Positions 31,911 to 43,650 are shown, counted from the first letter of the stretch. The stretch: 64,000 nt of DNA from Closterium sp. NIES-65 (GCA_948144175.1 CANXME010002107.1:940501-1004500), one strand, 5' to 3'. A program made the numbers and translations. Notes: generated by a model from the sequence alone, not told the origin.

Positions 31911-31945
31911 CCTCCTTAGGAGGGGGGGGGGGGGGGGGGGGGTAG

Positions 31946-32278
31946 TGTAAGGAAAATTCCCTTTCCTTACTTCGCATCCCTGCTCAACGCATACATCACT
32001 ATAGTACCACAGTCAGGACCGTTACCACTCGCAATCCTCGCATCGACAATCCGCCCGCCACCTTCGCACGTCGCACCCCGACCTCACGGCTCGGCGGGTA
32101 ACCCGCGCTCCGGGCCTCTGCTTTGACACATTTCCCAACCTCAGTCCCAGGCCCGTCGCGCGACAACCACAGTCGATTACCGTTAACACTCTATATATTC
32201 TTCGCTCATGCCTTTGCTCATTGTACTCTTGCTTCGATAGTGCAATTCTCGTTCGTTCACTCAATTGCACTCGTAACA
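31946..32278 (+). repeat. Gyp-2 3' LTR
   Basis: A 333-bp LTR, TGTAAGGAAAATTCC...CTCGTAACA, after a polypurine run of 20 or more G. It is the inverted counterpart of 7794-8135. Flanking bases ATATT (right) and CAATG (left of Gyp-1) do not match, so the pair is not a single insertion with a simple target duplication. Confidence 0.9.
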
Positions 32279-33712
32279 ATATTAGAGTGAGGTTTTTTCA
32301 TCAGCCGCCCTACAGCCCTCTGTCTCGATGCAGGCACTGTAAACCAGCCTTCCAGCTCATCGGTCATGGTGAGCATCAACAGTGACGAGGCGCAGTTGGA
32401 ATGCCAGCCACCAATCAGCACAATTCGCGCTAACTCAAAGGTCTGTTTGTGTCAACCCTTGATAATCTTGGTAACTTCTCACAGTACATGTGCCGAAACC
32501 ATAAGCATGGCATGCTTCCGCACTTCCCACGTCAGGTACGTGGAACACAGTGTGCTACCGTGGCGGAATGAAGAAACCGTGTTTGGAGTTTATAGGGCAT
32601 AGAAGTGACCTAATAAGGAGAATTCAGCGGGTTACAGTTCCTCGAGTGTGGAAATCGAAGGGTACCAGCCTGGCGTACAAGCAAAGCGACGCTGCTTATC
32701 GCCAGATCGTGGGACGGCCGCAAGGCAAGCCTACAGTATTCCATGATCAAAGGCAACCCTGGAAAATCGCTCGACGAGTACGAAAACAGCCCAGGGTAGC
32801 GATCCGCCCAGGTCCATGGAAGCTTCAACAGCTGCGCGGCTGGGTCCGTCGTGATGCCGTGTCGCACCTTCTTATTCGCGATCCGTGCCGACGTGCGGTT
32901 TACGCACTGGAATGAAACGATTTCGTCCATTCACGCGATGCGACGTGGGTTCTCTTGGTTGGGATCATACCTTGGTTGACCAATTCGAAGTCGTAACAAC
33001 ACATTTCGCCAACGCTTTCACCCAATCCACGCCCTTCCGCTCCGCTACAGAACTGCTTCGCCGAACCTCATTCCCCAGTTTCGCAGCCGTACGAGGCATC
33101 GTGGCCAGGAAAAACTCCGCACATTCGTGTCCCAGCGTCGCCTGCTGTCATGTCATGCGCTGGAAGCAGCAATCCGCGCCGCTCCCCCATTTCGTCCCCC
33201 CTGATTATCCCGAAGTCCATGAACATCACAGCCAAGTTCAATGACAGCAAAGCCACATCCCAAACATCCTCCTCTGATCTTACATTCAATTCGAAGATCG
33301 CCATTCAGGAACTACCTGTGCAGAAACCAAGCGATTTCATCCCCTGATTTTCCGTTCTGACGCGATCAATCGAACGAGCTGCTTGCGACACTATTTTCCC
33401 CAAAAAGGAAAAACTCCGAAAGAGCTTTAATCGTCTGCAGCTTACAGCTACAACTTTGGTCAGTCGTAACCAGCCCCCGTAGCTCACGCGGTATCGTCTT
33501 GATAGGAGCTAGATCTGACCATTGTACGACTCCCAGCATGTGGGGGTCAGAACTTCACTGTCGCTCCCTATAGGCTGGTTACCATATCGTTCGCGGAACA
33601 AGTCGCAAGTCGCTCTGATCGCTTCGTCGGTCGCATCAATCCGTTATTAGCGTCAACAGCGACTGTGCGCCCGCCACGGCTGATCGCAAACTTTACCGTT
33701 CAGTCTCCGACT
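32279..33712. other. Intergenic region and putative promoter of GT14-B
   Basis: About 1.4 kb with no recognisable gene. Short frames on both strands match no family I know. The last few hundred bases must hold the GT14-B promoter and 5' UTR, but I see no clear TATA box. No transposon remnant is evident. Confidence 0.5.
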
Positions 33713-36700
33713 ATGGCAGCGTTTCTTCATGCAGTCAAGTCGCAGGGTCTCGCCACGCGAATGATAATTTTCGCCAGCCCTGTCGCCATCGTCGTCCTCA
33801 TCTTCCTCGCCTACCTCGCAGCGTCGCCCACCAGTAATCCTGCAGAGCTGGCGATCGGCGACGCGGACCTGCTGACGTCAATCGTCGGCGGAAAACCCGC
33901 GTCTCGCGTCATCATCGAATCCGACGGCATGGATGATTCCGAAGGTCTACGCGTCGCCGTGCAACCGATTAGCATTCTTCAACTGCGTGGTGCGAATCCA
34001 AATTCGATGTCTGCGGGGCCAGCTGTCGGCAGCAAAAGCAAGAAAAGCGATCTAAGCGATGGAAGGAGTTCCCAGAGCAGCAAGATTGACGGGAGAAGCA
34101 GATTGGCCGGGAGCGCGGCCGCGAGTAGCGAAACTGCCACGGGAAGCTTCCTCCCGCAGATGAACAAAGCGGCTCTCGCCATCAGATTGAGATTGGGCAC
34201 TGAGGAGACCCCTGCAGAGGCTACGTACGGTGCAAGTGGGCAGGGGTTAAAGGCAAAGACTGAGAAGGAAACGGGGGCAGGCGGGAAGAGCGACGGAGGT
34301 AATGCGGAGGCGAGCGCAGAGGCAGACGCGGAGGGGGACGCGGATGCGGAGGAGGAAGCGGAGGAGGTGGACGACGAGCAGCGGGGCCTGCCGGCGGAGG
34401 TGCTGGAGAAAGAGCGCAAGCTTGCGCGTTCGCGAAAGTCGAAATCTGCCACCTCGCGGAAGGCCGTTAAGGTCACTGGTGGTAACACAGTCGACGAGGT
34501 TGGCGAAGAGGACGACGAAGCCGAAACGGAGGAGGAGGCGGAAATGTTGAATGCGGAAAGTGATAAGGGATCCGATGCGACTGCCGCAGCCGACAAATCT
34601 AGCGAGGAGGAGGACGTGTTTCGCGAGCTGAAGCTTTCGCCGGAAGACGAGGCGATGCTTCGCGAGCTTCGCGAAACGCGCGTGGAGCGCGAGAAGGCGG
34701 CGAGCCGCGTGAAGCACAAGTACCGCAAAGTGGCGTTCATGTTCCTCACCAAGGGCCCCATCCCGCACGCCAAGCTGTGGGAGCGGTACTTCAAGGTGAG
34801 GATCAAGATGCCAGGTATTCCTCAAGGTAGAGTTCTAGCTCCCTCGTAGTTTTGTGGCTCCGCAAGTGGCGTTTGTGTTACTTTCCTATACGGGCTCACC
34901 CCGCGCGCCGAATATCTTTCCGCCGAAAGCATTCCGTAACTTGCTGTGCGCATTGGTTGCAGTTCCCTGCCTGTATTAGTAGGTCATTACCAGCCACATC
35001 ACTGCTCCCTCCCCCCTCCCCTTTTCCCCCTCTCAATCCTCCCCCACGCCATCACCCGCCCTCCCCCATCTCCTCGCCACCCCCTTCTTCCTCCCTCCTC
35101 ACCCTCACTGCTCCCCCGTTCAAATATTTTAATTCTCTTTCTCTCTCCCTGCCATCTACCGCAAATCTTCCCTGCGTTTGTGCCATTCTTTCGCCACGTG
35201 TCAATATCGAAGGGTCACGAGGGAAGCTACTCCATCTACGTGCACCCTGCGCCGGGCTACGTATTCCCCAAGAACGCCTCCGCGCTCTTCCGCAACAACA
35301 CCATCCGCAGCGAAGCGGTGAGTATCCAATTGCACCCTCCTCTAACCCACTCCACCGTGCGGCAAACCCTGGGATTTTCTAGCATGGCCAAACCCGTATT
35401 CTCACGCCACAAGTTCTGAGGTCTAGATCGACATCTTCGTATGTTTACCCTCAGCTGATCCAACCCGGTTCCTATCTCCGGGGTAAAGGCTCAGGGAAGA
35501 GAGAATTTGCCTTGCAACACGACTCGGTTGGTGAATTGAGATGTACCAACCTATCTCGTCTCCCGAAATCCTTACATCCATCCTCCCTCACGCAGGTGTC
35601 GTGGGGTTCGCCGACGATGATCGACGCCGAACGACGGCTGATTGCCGCTGCGCTCAAGGACCCAGCCAATCACAATTTCGTGCTACTCTCCGAATCGTAA
35701 GTACCAATGTTTGCTAGCTTTGCTTCGCGTTTACATAAGTGTTGCACCCTTATCGGAAATATCTCTTAACATCCCTTTGTTGAGAGCACCCATTCGTTTT
35801 ATGGGGATCCAACTTTCGCTGACGCTGGTCCTCTCTCCACATCCCTCTCTCGTGCCTTGCAGTTGTATTCCCGTAAAGAGCCTGAAGTTTACGTGGAGAT
35901 ATCTTCTCGGAACTGACTACAGCTTTGTTTCAAGGTAAGCTGGTCCACATGTTTTCATGCTAAGCATTTTAATATGGAGTCATAACTCATCCACACACTG
36001 TCTCTTGCGCATAAATTGATTTTTTTTTTTCCATGGTACAGCTTCACTACAGACAGATACGTGAATACGGGACGACATGATGAACGCATGGCTCCATTGA
36101 TTCCAATCGAAAAGTGGAGAAAAGCGTCGCAGGTGAACCTTGGACTGACTAGCATGCTTTGTTTGATTCATTGTTGGTTCCATGATAACAATGTCTTATG
36201 CGAATTTGCTGAAATAACTTGCAACACACAATTAACTCTCCCTCGTTTCTCCTCGTTATGCAGTGGTTCTCGGTTACACGCAAACACGCAAACATTATAA
36301 TCAATGACATCGATGTGCATAAGCTCTTCCAAATCTACTGCAGGGTGGGTATCATGGTTGACTATGGCTTTCCCTGTTTCAAGACTATGGTTGGTCTTGT
36401 ATCTTTCGTTTTTCATATTCCTCGTTCTGAATCTGCTGATGATTCTCCACATGCGGTTCTCATAGTCGTTTCCCATGTTGTGGTCGTTGTGTCTATTTAC
36501 TATACTCGGTACAGGGTGACATCCAACATCACGAGTGCTACTCAGACGAGCACTACATCCCAACTCTAATCAATGTGAGCATTGTGTCACAATTTTTCAA
36601 CCTCCCTGACAGATTCCGCACATCCACTCTTCCTCTTCCACGCTCTGACTTTCGCATTCTCTCCACTTACAAATTTCCACCAATCCCACCATCACAAATA

Positions 36701-37836
36701 CCTGCATAAACTCTGTACATCCTCTCTTCCTCAGCTGTCTGTTCGTCCCCTTGTTCTCCACAGTAAGGTCCCTGTCGAATTGCACCAATGTCGACCTCCT
36801 GATCACCACCATTTATATCCCTTTTTTTCTGCTGTCTCTTCGTCCCCTTTTTATCCCCCGTCCACAGTTGAAGGACCCCGGCAATCTGGCCAATCGCACC
36901 ATCACATACGTCGACTTCCCGCTCAATTCGCCGCACCCACGCACCTTTGATCCCTTCCTCACTCGACCCAGCCTCATTCGCTACATCACTGTATGTACAC
37001 ACCTCTCTTGCTTTATAACAACAGTGTAGACGTATATATCTATGTCTAAACATGTACATTGTTCCTGCAGCACAACTTCATAATCTTCTTCACATTCCAT
37101 TCCCTCATCGCTCTCTTTCTGCATCTCCCTCTTTTTGACTCGTACATCCTCTCCCTCTTTCAGAAGCCGCGCATGTACATGCATCGCAACGTTGTGGTGA
37201 GTTCCTCGATTGACCTATCCATGACCCACTTCAATCAATATACACGTTTCCACCCTACAAATCAGCACATTACATGTTTTGTTTCTGACTTGTTCATTTT
37301 TTGTTTTGTCCTCATGACCACATCCACCACAGCAGCACACCACCAGTGCAATAGCTGTGTCAAAAGCGTCCTGTGTATTTCTCTCCATGTTCTCATTACC
37401 ACCTCTCCCCCCTCTCTCTGACCTCTGCCTACGCAGGAACCTGATGATGAAACCCCACAAAGTGTGAGTAACCCTTCCTTTGCCCACATGCCCTTCGTCT
37501 GTTATCTTCTCACCTACACTCATTTCTGAGTCGTCTCAAAGATTCCCACTCGCCCGTGGTCCTCCACTCATCCATTTATCTTCTATATCACCTTTTTTTT
37601 CTCTGCTGTCACATCGTTTGCACATCGTTCACATCACAGCCTTCAGAACATGTAAAGCTTACCATGTCTCACTTCTCTCATCCCGTGCGTCCTCCCCATC
37701 CTCTCTCTTGCAGTCATACACTCTCCCTTGCGCCAAGGATGGAGAGAACCGCACCTGCTTCTTGTTTGCAAGAAAATTCCACCCGTCTGCCCTGCCGCAA
37801 CTTCTGAACCTGCCTACTAAGATTCTCGGCTACTAA
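33713..37836 (+). CDS. GT14-B: complete Core-2/I-branching (DUF266, BC10-like) glycosyltransferase
   Basis: Exons: 33713-34795, 35213-35317, 35596-35696, 35863-35934, 36042-36132, 36264-36344, 36515-36574, 36868-36990, 37164-37196, 37437-37463, 37714-37836 (stop TAA). They total 1,899 bp, 632 residues. All introns are GT-AG and phases agree. A type II signal anchor lies at about residues 17-37 (FASPVAIVVLIFLAYLAA), then a ~300-residue Ser/Lys/Glu-rich stem with a strongly acidic stretch at about 196-223. The GT14 domain starts near residue 338 (AFMFLTKGPIPHAKLWERYF) and includes YSIYVHP, DAERRLIAAAL, VLLSESCIPVKS, WRKASQWFSVTRKHA and DEHYIPT. The enzyme is expected in the Golgi; the substrate is unknown. 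The frame opens upstream at a GTG (33,665), but the first ATG at 33,713 is the credible start. Confidence 0.9.
37526..37545. repeat. Palindrome-family member in GT14-B intron 10
   Basis: TTTCTGAGTCGTCTCAAAG is an imperfect member of the TTTTGAG-NNNN-CTCAAAA family seen repeatedly in GT14-A. It lies inside an intron and away from any exon duplication. Confidence 0.55.
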
Positions 37837-38357
37837 GAGCCATTATCCACCACAGATCCTCAGCATGGACAGTGTGTAATGAGTCTGCTTTTTAGTCGGC
37901 AGCTGCTGGGCCTCCCTATGACCGTATTCTCGGCTAAAAGTAACCAAAATCCACAGATCCTCAGCATGGACGTGTCTGCCTACCAACCCTGCTGAATAAT
38001 GGGTAAAGCATGGTGAGGGGAAAAGGATAGATTTTTAGATGACAGCTGGTCATCAAGTGGACCATACTGCCTTTCTGCACTGGTTTGGTTGTTGATTCGG
38101 TGATTGGAGTAATAAAAAATGTGTTTGGATTGGAGCTGGCAGCAGTGTGGAATGTTGAATCTGGCCATTGGCTGGATTTGAGAAGGGTACCGTATGTTCT
38201 TGGCCGGTGTCAAGTTATCTGACACAAGGCGATCTACACCTCCGATCGTTCTTCATCATCATCAATCGAATCCAAACCCTTCACAGCCTTGTGTCAGCCC
38301 TCAAGACACCGGCAGTTAACGTACTATAGGAACGATAACACTTGTGCAAAAACAAGT
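37837..38357. other. 3' flank of GT14-B
   Basis: 520 bp up to the Gyp-3 insertion. A partial direct repeat is visible: CACAGATCCTCAGCATGGAC occurs at about 37,852 and 37,951. No gene seen. Confidence 0.6.
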
Positions 38358-38362
38358 TGGTT

Positions 38363-38632
38363 TGTTATGAGTTGTAAAAGAGAGTGCGCAGGTAAACGAA
38401 TAACGAGGCTGTGACTGAATGAACTGAGAATACAATGAATGCACAGACATGGCTAGCCTAACCAGGAGGAAACCTCGGGAGGCGAGGCTGGGTGCAAGTT
38501 TGGCGATGGAAATGCCGAAGGCGACGCGAGGAGCCTCGGCAGCGTTGAAATCGGCCGAACGTGCGAACTCCGAAAATCGGGCTGTACGCGAAGCAGTCAA
38601 CCCCGATAAGGAATTCGGGGAAATTCCTTACA
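38363..38632 (-). repeat. Gyp-3 3' LTR
   Basis: 270 bp, beginning TGTTATGAGTTG and ending GAAATTCCTTACA on the + strand, next to a C-run that is the polypurine tract of the element. Confidence 0.93.
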
Positions 38633-38644
38633 CCACCCCCCCCT

Positions 38645-41600
38645 TTAAGTAAGGCGGTCAATATCCGCAGCACGCTTGCGCGCCAAGTAATCACCAACAA
38701 GTGGCGAGGCGTCGAGCGAGGCGGATGTCACCCACGTGTCGTCCTCACTGGTGCGATCAGTCCAGCGGATCAAAAAATCCACGTGTCGGCCAGCTGCGTC
38801 AAGTCGAACCCGATGAGCCAGGATTTTCGAAGGGTCGAGTGTCGGCTCCGGAACAGGTCGTGCTGTCGGGACAGCTTGCTGACGTGTGATGTCTGTCGTG
38901 GCTGGCACGAACCTGCGAAGAAGGCTGACGTGAAAGGCGTCATGAATTCGCCAATCGTCGGGTAGTAGCAGCTTCGCGGTGACAGGTGTCACCATCTTGA
39001 GAATCTTGAACGGTCCGCAAAATCGTGGCCGGAGTTTCGATGGACCGGGCAGGTTCAGGTTCTTCGTGTCGAGAAGCACTAGTTGCCCAGTTGTCAAGAC
39101 GAGTTCCCGTCGTAGGAGGTTGGTGTATTTGCGGGAAGTAATATTCGCCTTGCGAATTGCGTCGGCGGCTTTTTCACGGACTTCGTGGAGTTCTGTCACG
39201 AAAGTCTGGGAACGCGGGACCGGATTGGCGAGTGTAGTTGTCGTTGGAACTGCCGGGTCCATCCCATAATTCAGGAAAAATGGGGAGTGATTAGTCGTGC
39301 TGGATGGTGCGTTGTTGAAAGCGAATTCCAGCATTGCGAGCGAGTCTTCCCAGCGGGCGGGGTCGGGGCAGTTTGTCCTGATTAACTGCTCCATGGTCTG
39401 GTTGGTCCGCTCGGTTTGACCGTCGGTCTGCGGGTGGTAAGCCGATGAGAACTGTAGCTTCGTGCCGTATTGCGCCCATGTCTCCTTCCAGAACTTGGAT
39501 GTGAACTTTGGGTCGCGGTCGCTGATGATCGCCGAAGGGATGCCGTGCAGTCGCACGACCGTCGAGATGAAAAGTCGCGCTGTTTCTTCGGCTGTGATTG
39601 TCGTTCGGCATGGTGCGAAGTGCGCCATTTTCGTGAAGCGGTCGACGACGACGAGAACAGCGTCGTTGCCTGTCGGCCCAGCTGGCATCCCCGTGACAAA
39701 ATCCATCGTCACTTGTTGCCACGGTCGTCCGGGTGGCTCGAGGGGTTGCAGCAGTCCAGCTGGTCGCTGACGTGTCGACTTCATTGCTTGGCACACCCTG
39801 CATGAGGACACATAGCGCTGCACGTCGTTAGAGGAATCAGGCCAGTAATAGTGACGATGCAGTAGTTTCTGTGTCTTATCGACCCCGAAATGTCCGGAGA
39901 GGTTTGAATCGTGGGTCTCCTGGATGAGAAGCTCACGCAGCAGACGGTAAGCGGGAACCCAAATCCGGTCGGTTCCGGCTTTTAGATAATAGTCCCCTTT
40001 CTGCGTCGTAGCCTGCTGATGATTTCCCGTTGTGAAGAAGGGGTCTGTCGTGTAGCCGTGGGTAAATAGTCCGGTAAGTAGCGGGTTCGAGTGGGTGATG
40101 AGTACTGCAGCGGATTGTACTGTCGGTCGGGTCAGGGCGTCGGCGATGTTATTAGCCCCTTTTTTGTACATGATGCGGTAGGTGAAGTGGCTCTCCATGT
40201 AGTCGAGCCATCGAATCTGTCGTGGGTTGAGGTTGGGTTGGGCTCGCATGTACTGTAGGGATTTGTGGTCCGTGCGAACAGTGACGTCGGCGCCCACCAG
40301 GTAGCATCGCCATAGTTTAAATGCGTGTATGATGGCGAGCATCTCCTTGTCGTGGATCGGGTAGTTGCGTTCGGCTGCCTGCAGCTTGCGTGATTCGTAG
40401 GCTATCGGCTGCAACCCGTTTCCAAAGTCTTGGAGAAGCACAGCTCCGATGGCGAAATCTGAGGTGTCGGTTACAACTTTGAACGACTTCGATGGATCGG
40501 CGATGCGCAGCACAGGAGGGGAAACGAGACAATTCTTGAGTTCCTGGAAAGCCGCTTCTGCCTCCTCCCCCCATACAAAATTCTTGTCCTTGTGCAGTAG
40601 GTCGGTCAGCGGTTCGGTTATCCCCGCCATATTCGGGATAAACCTCCTGACGTAATTTACGAATCCGAGGAAACTCTGAAGCTCCGTGACGTTCGTCGGG
40701 GACTTCCACTCCTGTATGGTCTTGATTTTCGCCGGGTCGATTTTAATGCCGTCGCGCGAGATGTCGTGCCCCAAAAACTCCAACTCCTGCTTAAAAAACT
40801 CGCACTTAGAGCCCTTGGTGATGAGTCGGTTCTCCTGCAGCCGCTTAAACAGTGCGTCCAGGTCACGGAGGTGCTGCTCCCTTGTCTTGCTAAAAATGAG
40901 GATATCGTCCAAGTAGACGATGACGCACCGGTCTAGAAGATCCCGAAAAACCCTGTTCATGGTCAGCTGAAAAGTTGAGGGCGCGTTCGTGAGGCCGAAA
41001 GGCATCACTGTAAATTCGTAACTCCCGTAGCGTGTACGAAACGCAGTCTTGTGACAATCGACGGCGAAGACTCGAATTTGATGGTAACCGCCACGCAAGT
41101 CAATCTTCGAGAAATAGCGAGCGCCACGAAGTTGGTCGAGGAGGTCGTCGGTGCGTGGGATTGGGTAGCGAGACTTGATGGTGACCCTGTTCAGCGCGCG
41201 ATAGTCGATACACATGCGAAGCCCGCCGTCTTTCTTCGGAGTGAACAGAATCGGTGCTGCAAAGGGAGATGTGCTGGCCCGAATGAACCCTTTCTCCAAC
41301 AGTGCGTCGATTTGTCGTCGCAGCTCCTCGAGTTCCGGCTGGGTCAACCGCCACTGTGTCCGAACGGGTGGTTGTGCTCCAGGTTCCAGCTGGATTTTGT
41401 GGTCCTCAGGTCTCTCCGGTGGCAGTCCAGGTGGCAGATCGTCGGGGAAGATTTCCGGGTACCTCCGAATCAGCTCCGCTAAACCCGGTGGTACAACTGC
41501 ACACAGCTTCTCGATGTCTTTTCCTTCGGTGTCGACTGCCAACTCGCGTAAACAAACGGCGAACAGCTGCGCACCCCTGTTGAAGTGGCGAGCTATAGTG

Positions 41601-42144
41601 ATGGCTTTGACGCACGGGGCTTGGATGTAGTCAGGTGTCCATGCAGGGAGCTGAATTAGCCCCTCGTGCTTGTTGATGCTGCACGTTCCCGTTGTCTAGT
41701 CGATGACGGGGTTGTGCCGTCGCAGCCAATCGCGTCCCAGCAGTACGTCGCAGCCGTCCAATGTTGTCGCGAGGAACTTCATGCTGAAGCCGAAATCGTC
41801 GCCGCATTCGATCCTGACCGTCCGTGTTTCTTCCGTTATCGCCAGAGGCGTCCCATCCACGAGGCGGGCGTCGATTTCGGGCAGACACCTGTCAAGTTGC
41901 AGCTTGCATTTTTTTGCGCTCGCCAAATTGAAGAGGCTATGACTGGCCCCTCCATCGATGAACATTTTCAAGTTATTTTTTAACACCTTACCAGCGACCA
42001 GCACAGGGTGATCCACGTGATTATCCCTGTTATTCGGCCGAGTGCGATCGATTGCATGAATCGGAACCACGACTCGGTGGGGATGGTGGGGTTCGGGCGA
42101 CGGAGCACAGTCAGTAAAGGGCCCGCTAATTACTGACTCTTCCC
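38645..42144 (-). CDS. pol: Gyp-3 pol: protease-RT-RNase H-integrase-chromodomain
   Basis: Pol is entered by -1 frameshifting at 42,145-42,151 and read to 38,645, with a single TAG at 41,696-41,698, where the conserved DWTTG has Trp (TGG to TAG). Order: protease (FIDGGASHSLF), RT (SKIDLRGGYHQIRV, VIVYLDDILIF), RNase H (VTVRTDHKSLQYM), HHCC integrase (HFGVDKT ... CRVCQ) with DDE (TMDFVTGMP, SDRDPKF, QTERTN), and a C-terminal chromodomain (VDFLIRWTDRTSEDDTWV). The 965 residues after the stop are uninterrupted. All catalytic residues are intact, so this is the best candidate for a recently active chromovirus here. Confidence 0.93.
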
Positions 42145-42151
42145 ATTTCCC
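42109..42151 (-). promoter_or_regulatory. Gyp-3 gag-pol -1 frameshift signal
   Basis: On the minus strand: heptamer G GGA AAT (42,145-42,151) in the gag frame, a 6-nt spacer, then a perfect 9-bp stem AGTCAGTAA/TTACTGACT with a 12-nt loop containing GGGCCC. Gag ends five codons after the heptamer. The -1 frame continues as KWEESVISGP into protease. Confidence 0.87.
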
Positions 42152-43173
42152 TGCTCCTTCCTGTCGTTCCCCGTCAGCGGCGTTTTCTCGTGGCAGTCTT
42201 TCATGTAGTGACCCGTCTTCCCACACCGGTAACACGGTCCCTTAGGAGGGCGGTCGGGTGTATGGACGGCGTTGATCGTGGTCCGATGGGTCTGGCCACG
42301 AAAACGGTTTCCCTCCTGGGAAGCTGCTCTCGCGTACTGCATCAGCGCATCTGTGGACTCCGCCAACTGTACTGCTGCAAGGAATGACGTCGGATGGCCC
42401 CTGTGAACCTCGTATTGTATCTCGTATTTGAGGCCGCTGATGTATTTATCCAGCCGTTCAGCTTTCGACATGTCATCGACTTGGTCGGCGAGGCTCATAA
42501 ATGACGCCGTGTAGTCTTGGACAGAAGCCATCTGCGACCATGCACGCAGCCTCATGCGAGCTTGCTCCGAGGCGGATACGTGCTCGAAGCGACCTCGTAA
42601 GGCTGCGCCCCACTCCTTCCACGTGCGTATCGTGGTCACTCCAAAGATCGACGTTGCCACTTGATTAGTCACTGTTGAGGTCCCGTCTGCCGCATGTGTC
42701 ACACCTGTCGGCGTCCCTGTTTCCAAGGTTCGGCGCCACCACTCAAGCGCTGCACCTCGAAGAAGCGAAACTGCGTAATTAATACGCGTGGCATCGTCAT
42801 TAACTCCGGTTGCAGTAAAAAAGACTTCGACCCCGAACAGCCACCCTTTTACCGTAACCGTCTTGTCCGTAGGATTAAACGGGGGTGGGTTGACGGGCTT
42901 GATCTTGATCGTTGTCACTGCAACTGGCGCTGCTGCTGCTCGCTGCCTATCTTCTTCTTCAAAGTCACGTGTGAGAGCATCCAGTGGGTTGCTCATCGCC
43001 TGACTGTTGCCCTCGCCTTCGTCCACAGGTGACTCCTGACGCGCTTCACCTTGCGTCTGGCGTAGCTCGGCGTTTTCCTCTCGTAGTGTTGTCACTTTCG
43101 CCATTAATGTCTTCATGCTCTCCTGCATCTCTGCCACTTGCGCCATCATCCGGTTAACAACCTCCTGATCCAT
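42130..43173 (-). CDS. gag: Gyp-3 gag
   Basis: 347 residues from ATG 43,173 (MDQEVVNRMMAQVAEMQ). A short N-terminal coiled coil (about residues 5-45) is followed by the Ty3-type capsid and a C-terminal zinc knuckle CYRCGKTGHYMKDC (CX2CX4HX4C). It forms the virus-like particle and binds the RNA. An upstream in-frame extension to 43,269 lies between the primer-binding site and this ATG and is probably leader. It overlaps pol in the -1 frame. Confidence 0.92.
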   Translation of the reverse strand: MDQEVVNRMMAQVAEMQESMKTLMAKVTTLREENAELRQTQGEARQESPVDEGEGNSQAMSNPLDALTRDFEEEDRQRAAAAPVAVTTIKIKPVNPPPFNPTDKTVTVKGWLFGVEVFFTATGVNDDATRINYAVSLLRGAALEWWRRTLETGTPTGVTHAADGTSTVTNQVATSIFGVTTIRTWKEWGAALRGRFEHVSASEQARMRLRAWSQMASVQDYTASFMSLADQVDDMSKAERLDKYISGLKYEIQYEVHRGHPTSFLAAVQLAESTDALMQYARAASQEGNRFRGQTHRTTINAVHTPDRPPKGPCYRCGKTGHYMKDCHEKTPLTGNDRKEQGNGKSQ

Positions 43174-43374
43174 GTGCCTAGCACTACGTCTGGTGGGCAG
43201 TCGGGTCTCCGTGGCCTTCAGGCAAGTGAAAACATGAACTATCGGAGTCGGGCAGGATTGAATTAACAATCCCTGCAGCCAACCGTCGTGTAGTCACTAA
43301 ACCAGCCACACCCTATGCCACCAAACTACCCTCGGAAAAGCGGGGTGAACTAGGAAAGTAGCTCTGATACCAGG

Positions 43375-43650
43375 TGTTATGAGTTGTAAAAGAGAGTGCG
43401 CAGGTAAACGAATAACGAGGCTGTGACTGAATGAACTGAGAATACAATGAATGCACAGACTAATGTAGGGCTAGCCTAACCAGGAGGAAACCTCGGGAGG
43501 CGAGGTTGGGTGCAAGTTTGGCGATGGAAATGCCGAAGGCGACGCGAGGAGCCTCGGCAGCGTTGAAATCGGCCGAACGTGCGAACTCCGAAAATCGGGC
43601 TGTACGCGAAGCAGTCAACCCCGATAAGGAATTCGGGGAAATTCCTTACA
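43375..43650 (-). repeat. Gyp-3 5' LTR
   Basis: 276 bp, almost identical to 38,363-38,632. The bases just below 43,375 (GCTCTGATACCA read on +) are the reverse complement of the tRNA-Met primer-binding site. Confidence 0.93.

Larger units (their letters stand above)
19741..32278 (+). mobile_element. Gyp-2: Ty3/Gypsy chromovirus, split by Copia-2
   Basis: A plus-strand relative of Gyp-1. It has a 5' LTR remnant at 19,741-19,952, a primer-binding site (TGGTATCCAGAGCC), gag, and pol split by Copia-2 with target duplication AGCCA. The 3' LTR is at 31,946-32,278. Gyp-1 shows the uninterrupted target (GAGCAAGCCACAGTTTAG on its coding strand). Several stops and a deletion in RT make it inactive. 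Confidence 0.9.
38363..43650 (-). mobile_element. Gyp-3: structurally complete Ty3/Gypsy chromovirus
   Basis: A 5.3-kb minus-strand element with LTRs at 38,363-38,632 and 43,375-43,650 and target duplication TGGTT on both sides (38,358-38,362 and 43,651-43,655). The LTRs differ by one substitution and a ~6-bp local change. The primer-binding site is TGGTATCAGAGC on the minus strand next to 43,375. It is a different family from Gyp-1/2 but has the same gene order. Confidence 0.95.

Noticed and set aside
31921..31942. G-run as an assembly gap or special structure
   Set aside because: It is in the expected place of the Gyp-2 polypurine tract; Gyp-1 has a shorter version. Its exact length may be a sequencing artefact.
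32366..33347. Small frames upstream of GT14-B as genes
   Set aside because: No recognisable domain, no splice partners, overlapping frames on both strands; nothing beyond chance.
33665..33712. GTG start giving a longer GT14-B N-terminus
   Set aside because: It opens with GTG, which is not expected in a nuclear gene. The ATG at 33,713 places the signal anchor at a normal distance from the N-terminus.
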